NCBI GenBank assembly: GCA_964510525.1 | Contig: CAZECE010000147.1 | Location: forward strand, 1-22,602 | Direction of reading: 5' to 3' | Source: CAZECE01 sp964510525 | Lineage (GTDB): Bacteria > Pseudomonadota > Gammaproteobacteria > Pseudomonadales > JANQJO01 | Length of the DNA: 22,602 nt | Shown: positions 21,417-22,602 of the stretch, one piece after another | Layout: every line of letters begins with the position of its first letter | Numbering within the stretch: position 1 is the first letter of the stretch | Notes under the pieces: generated by a model | The model's input: only the letters and a program-made list of their open reading frames with translations | The model's database searches: none | Told to the model about the DNA's origin: nothing | Position numbers and translations under genes: made by a program

Positions 21417-22602
21417 TTAGGATTCAGGTATTTCATCAACAGTACACTGCATACCTAAGTTTAAGTAATAAGGGGCATCAAAGAAACCACCATCGTTCTC
21501 TTTATCCCCACTATTCTTTTGTATATCAAATACTCTGATAAAAACACTTTTAGAATTTTGAGTATCTTTGACGCTGATTGGGAAAGCTGTATTGTTGCTA
21601 TCTTCAGCACTCGTATGGTCTTTATCAATTTCATTTAAATAAAATGGAGACACGATCGCTGTTTCGTCGGCCAGCCCTGCCAATACCTTGGTGTCGATAC
21701 CAAAATCCCTTCTATCTGGATTAACATTATGAATCTTAAAGCCGTATTCGTTAGACGAGCCAAAACTAGCCAAACTCACATCAAATTTACACGTAAATGA
21801 TAAATTAGGCACTACATCAGGATACGTATCAGGTTGTACCTCGGGATCAAGTTCGGTATCTGGGTCGATATAGGATTCGAGAAACGTAACAAGTTCTCCA
21901 TCGAAATTTTGAATTAACAACTCGTCTTTAATAGACTGATTAAACACCTCACGCAGCTTCAGCTCATAAACATCATAATCTCCCGTGTAGTCGATGTGCC
22001 CAGCAGCCCAAGCTTTGGTTCGAAAATCGATTACAGCGGGTGCGATGCTGCCATCAACATTGGTTGACGCTGGAATTGTCTGTATATTGAAATTATCAAA
22101 ACCTAAAAAATCTTGGTCTGGATAATGCGGTTTATTCTCGACCTCTACAACAGTAGCTTGATCAGCATCGTCCAAACTACCCTGTTCATCATGTTCATTA
22201 AAGTACCTTGAGCTTGCATTAACATTCTGGATATTTTTAGAGTCAACAAAACCTTTGATTATCTCGTAATCTTCATCATATGCAGCTAAATCAGTACTTA
22301 AATCAGGAAACGATACTGAATCAGTTTCAATAAGCTTATAAAGCTTCAGTTTAAGTGAATAAACAGCCTCCAGATCGCTTTCATCGTTGCCAATATCACT
22401 CACTTCCAATGCAATCGTTTGAGTATTCTCATTAGGTGGAATCAGATAAGCCTTTCGCCAGTCAAGCGAATTTCGTTCTAGATTAAAATCCCGACGACGT
22501 TCATCAACATATGTATTATCAGCGCTCAAATTCACTGGAACAGAGATTTTCGTTTTAAATTGAAAATCGAGATGCGTCCCAGGTGCATTAAACTCCACAA
22601 CC
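21417..22602 (-). CDS. Large protein of unknown function, 5' end beyond the window
   Basis: The frame is open from the right edge to TAG at 21419-21417, giving about 395 visible residues. The reading frame continues without a stop past the GTG at 22598, and no ribosome site or signal peptide is seen. The visible part is therefore the C-terminal portion of a longer protein. It is very acidic, with many Asp, Asn and Tyr, and lacks long hydrophobic segments. Two regions (about 35-70, AYLIPPNENTQTIALEVSDI; about 345-385, SVFIRVFDIQKNSG then APYYLNLGM) look alike. Together with AWAAGHIDYTGDYDVYELKL in the middle they resemble bacterial pre-peptidase C-terminal (PPC)-type beta-sandwiches of secreted proteins. 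That reading is tentative. It may be cotranscribed with rlmA. Confidence 0.7.
   Translation of the reverse strand, partial: VVEFNAPGTHLDFQFKTKISVPVNLSADNTYVDERRRDFNLERNSLDWRKAYLIPPNENTQTIALEVSDIGNDESDLEAVYSLKLKLYKLIETDSVSFPDLSTDLAAYDEDYEIIKGFVDSKNIQNVNASSRYFNEHDEQGSLDDADQATVVEVENKPHYPDQDFLGFDNFNIQTIPASTNVDGSIAPAVIDFRTKAWAAGHIDYTGDYDVYELKLREVFNQSIKDELLIQNFDGELVTFLESYIDPDTELDPEVQPDTYPDVVPNLSFTCKFDVSLASFGSSNEYGFKIHNVNPDRRDFGIDTKVLAGLADETAIVSPFYLNEIDKDHTSAEDSNNTAFPISVKDTQNSKSVFIRVFDIQKNSGDKENDGGFFDAPYYLNLGMQCTVDEIPES

Noticed and set aside
22596..22598. GTG as the true start of the last gene
   Set aside because: The frame stays open beyond it to the window edge, with no ribosome site or signal peptide visible.

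Overview
The window looks like chromosomal DNA of a marine-type gammaproteobacterium. Support comes from single-copy housekeeping genes with gammaproteobacterial character (rlmA, yhbY, selO), a membrane RimK-like ligase operon typical of Vibrio/Pseudomonas relatives, moderate base composition, and many chemosensory and two-component genes. The genus cannot be named from sequence reading alone. No tRNA, rRNA, CRISPR array, transposase or phage gene was seen, and no gene-free stretch exceeds about 300 bases.

Layout. (1) 1-1758, plus strand: the 3' end of a 7TM protein (inactive-transglutaminase/7TM family) is translationally coupled to a RimK-like ATP-grasp ligase, followed by a small secreted basic protein. 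(2) 1897-5553: a minus-strand response-regulator-like protein whose phospho-acceptor Asp is replaced by Glu stands divergent to a periplasmic family 3 solute-binding protein and a chemoreceptor. (3) 5670-7813, plus: a phosphate-selective-type porin sits 14 bases ahead of a secreted delta-class carbonic anhydrase. (4) 7928-13599, plus: a tightly packed four-gene operon encodes an ABC exporter-like protein, an HlyD adaptor, a TolC-like outer-membrane protein and the AMPylase SelO. The ABC protein keeps the ABC fold pattern but has lost every ATPase motif. (5) 13630-19418, minus: a DUF4105 periplasmic protein with a probable beta-barrel end, a DUF3015 protein and a PilJ-sensor hybrid histidine kinase. 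An intrinsic-terminator-like hairpin lies inside the first codons of the DUF4105 gene. (6) 19556-22602: YhbY (minus), a DM13 protein (plus), RlmA (minus) and a large incomplete protein of unknown function (minus) running off the right edge.

The most unusual item is the exporter-like operon. Its NBD has no Walker A lysine, Q-loop Gln, LSGGQ, Walker B acidic residues or switch His, yet the reading frame is intact and it is coupled to a complete periplasmic adaptor and outer-membrane tunnel. The second is a window-wide pattern of at least ten short (12-21 bp) imperfect tandem duplications. Inside genes all unit lengths are multiples of three; at gene ends and between genes they are 15, 17 and 18 bp. 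The third is the terminator-like hairpin built into the start of the DUF4105 gene.
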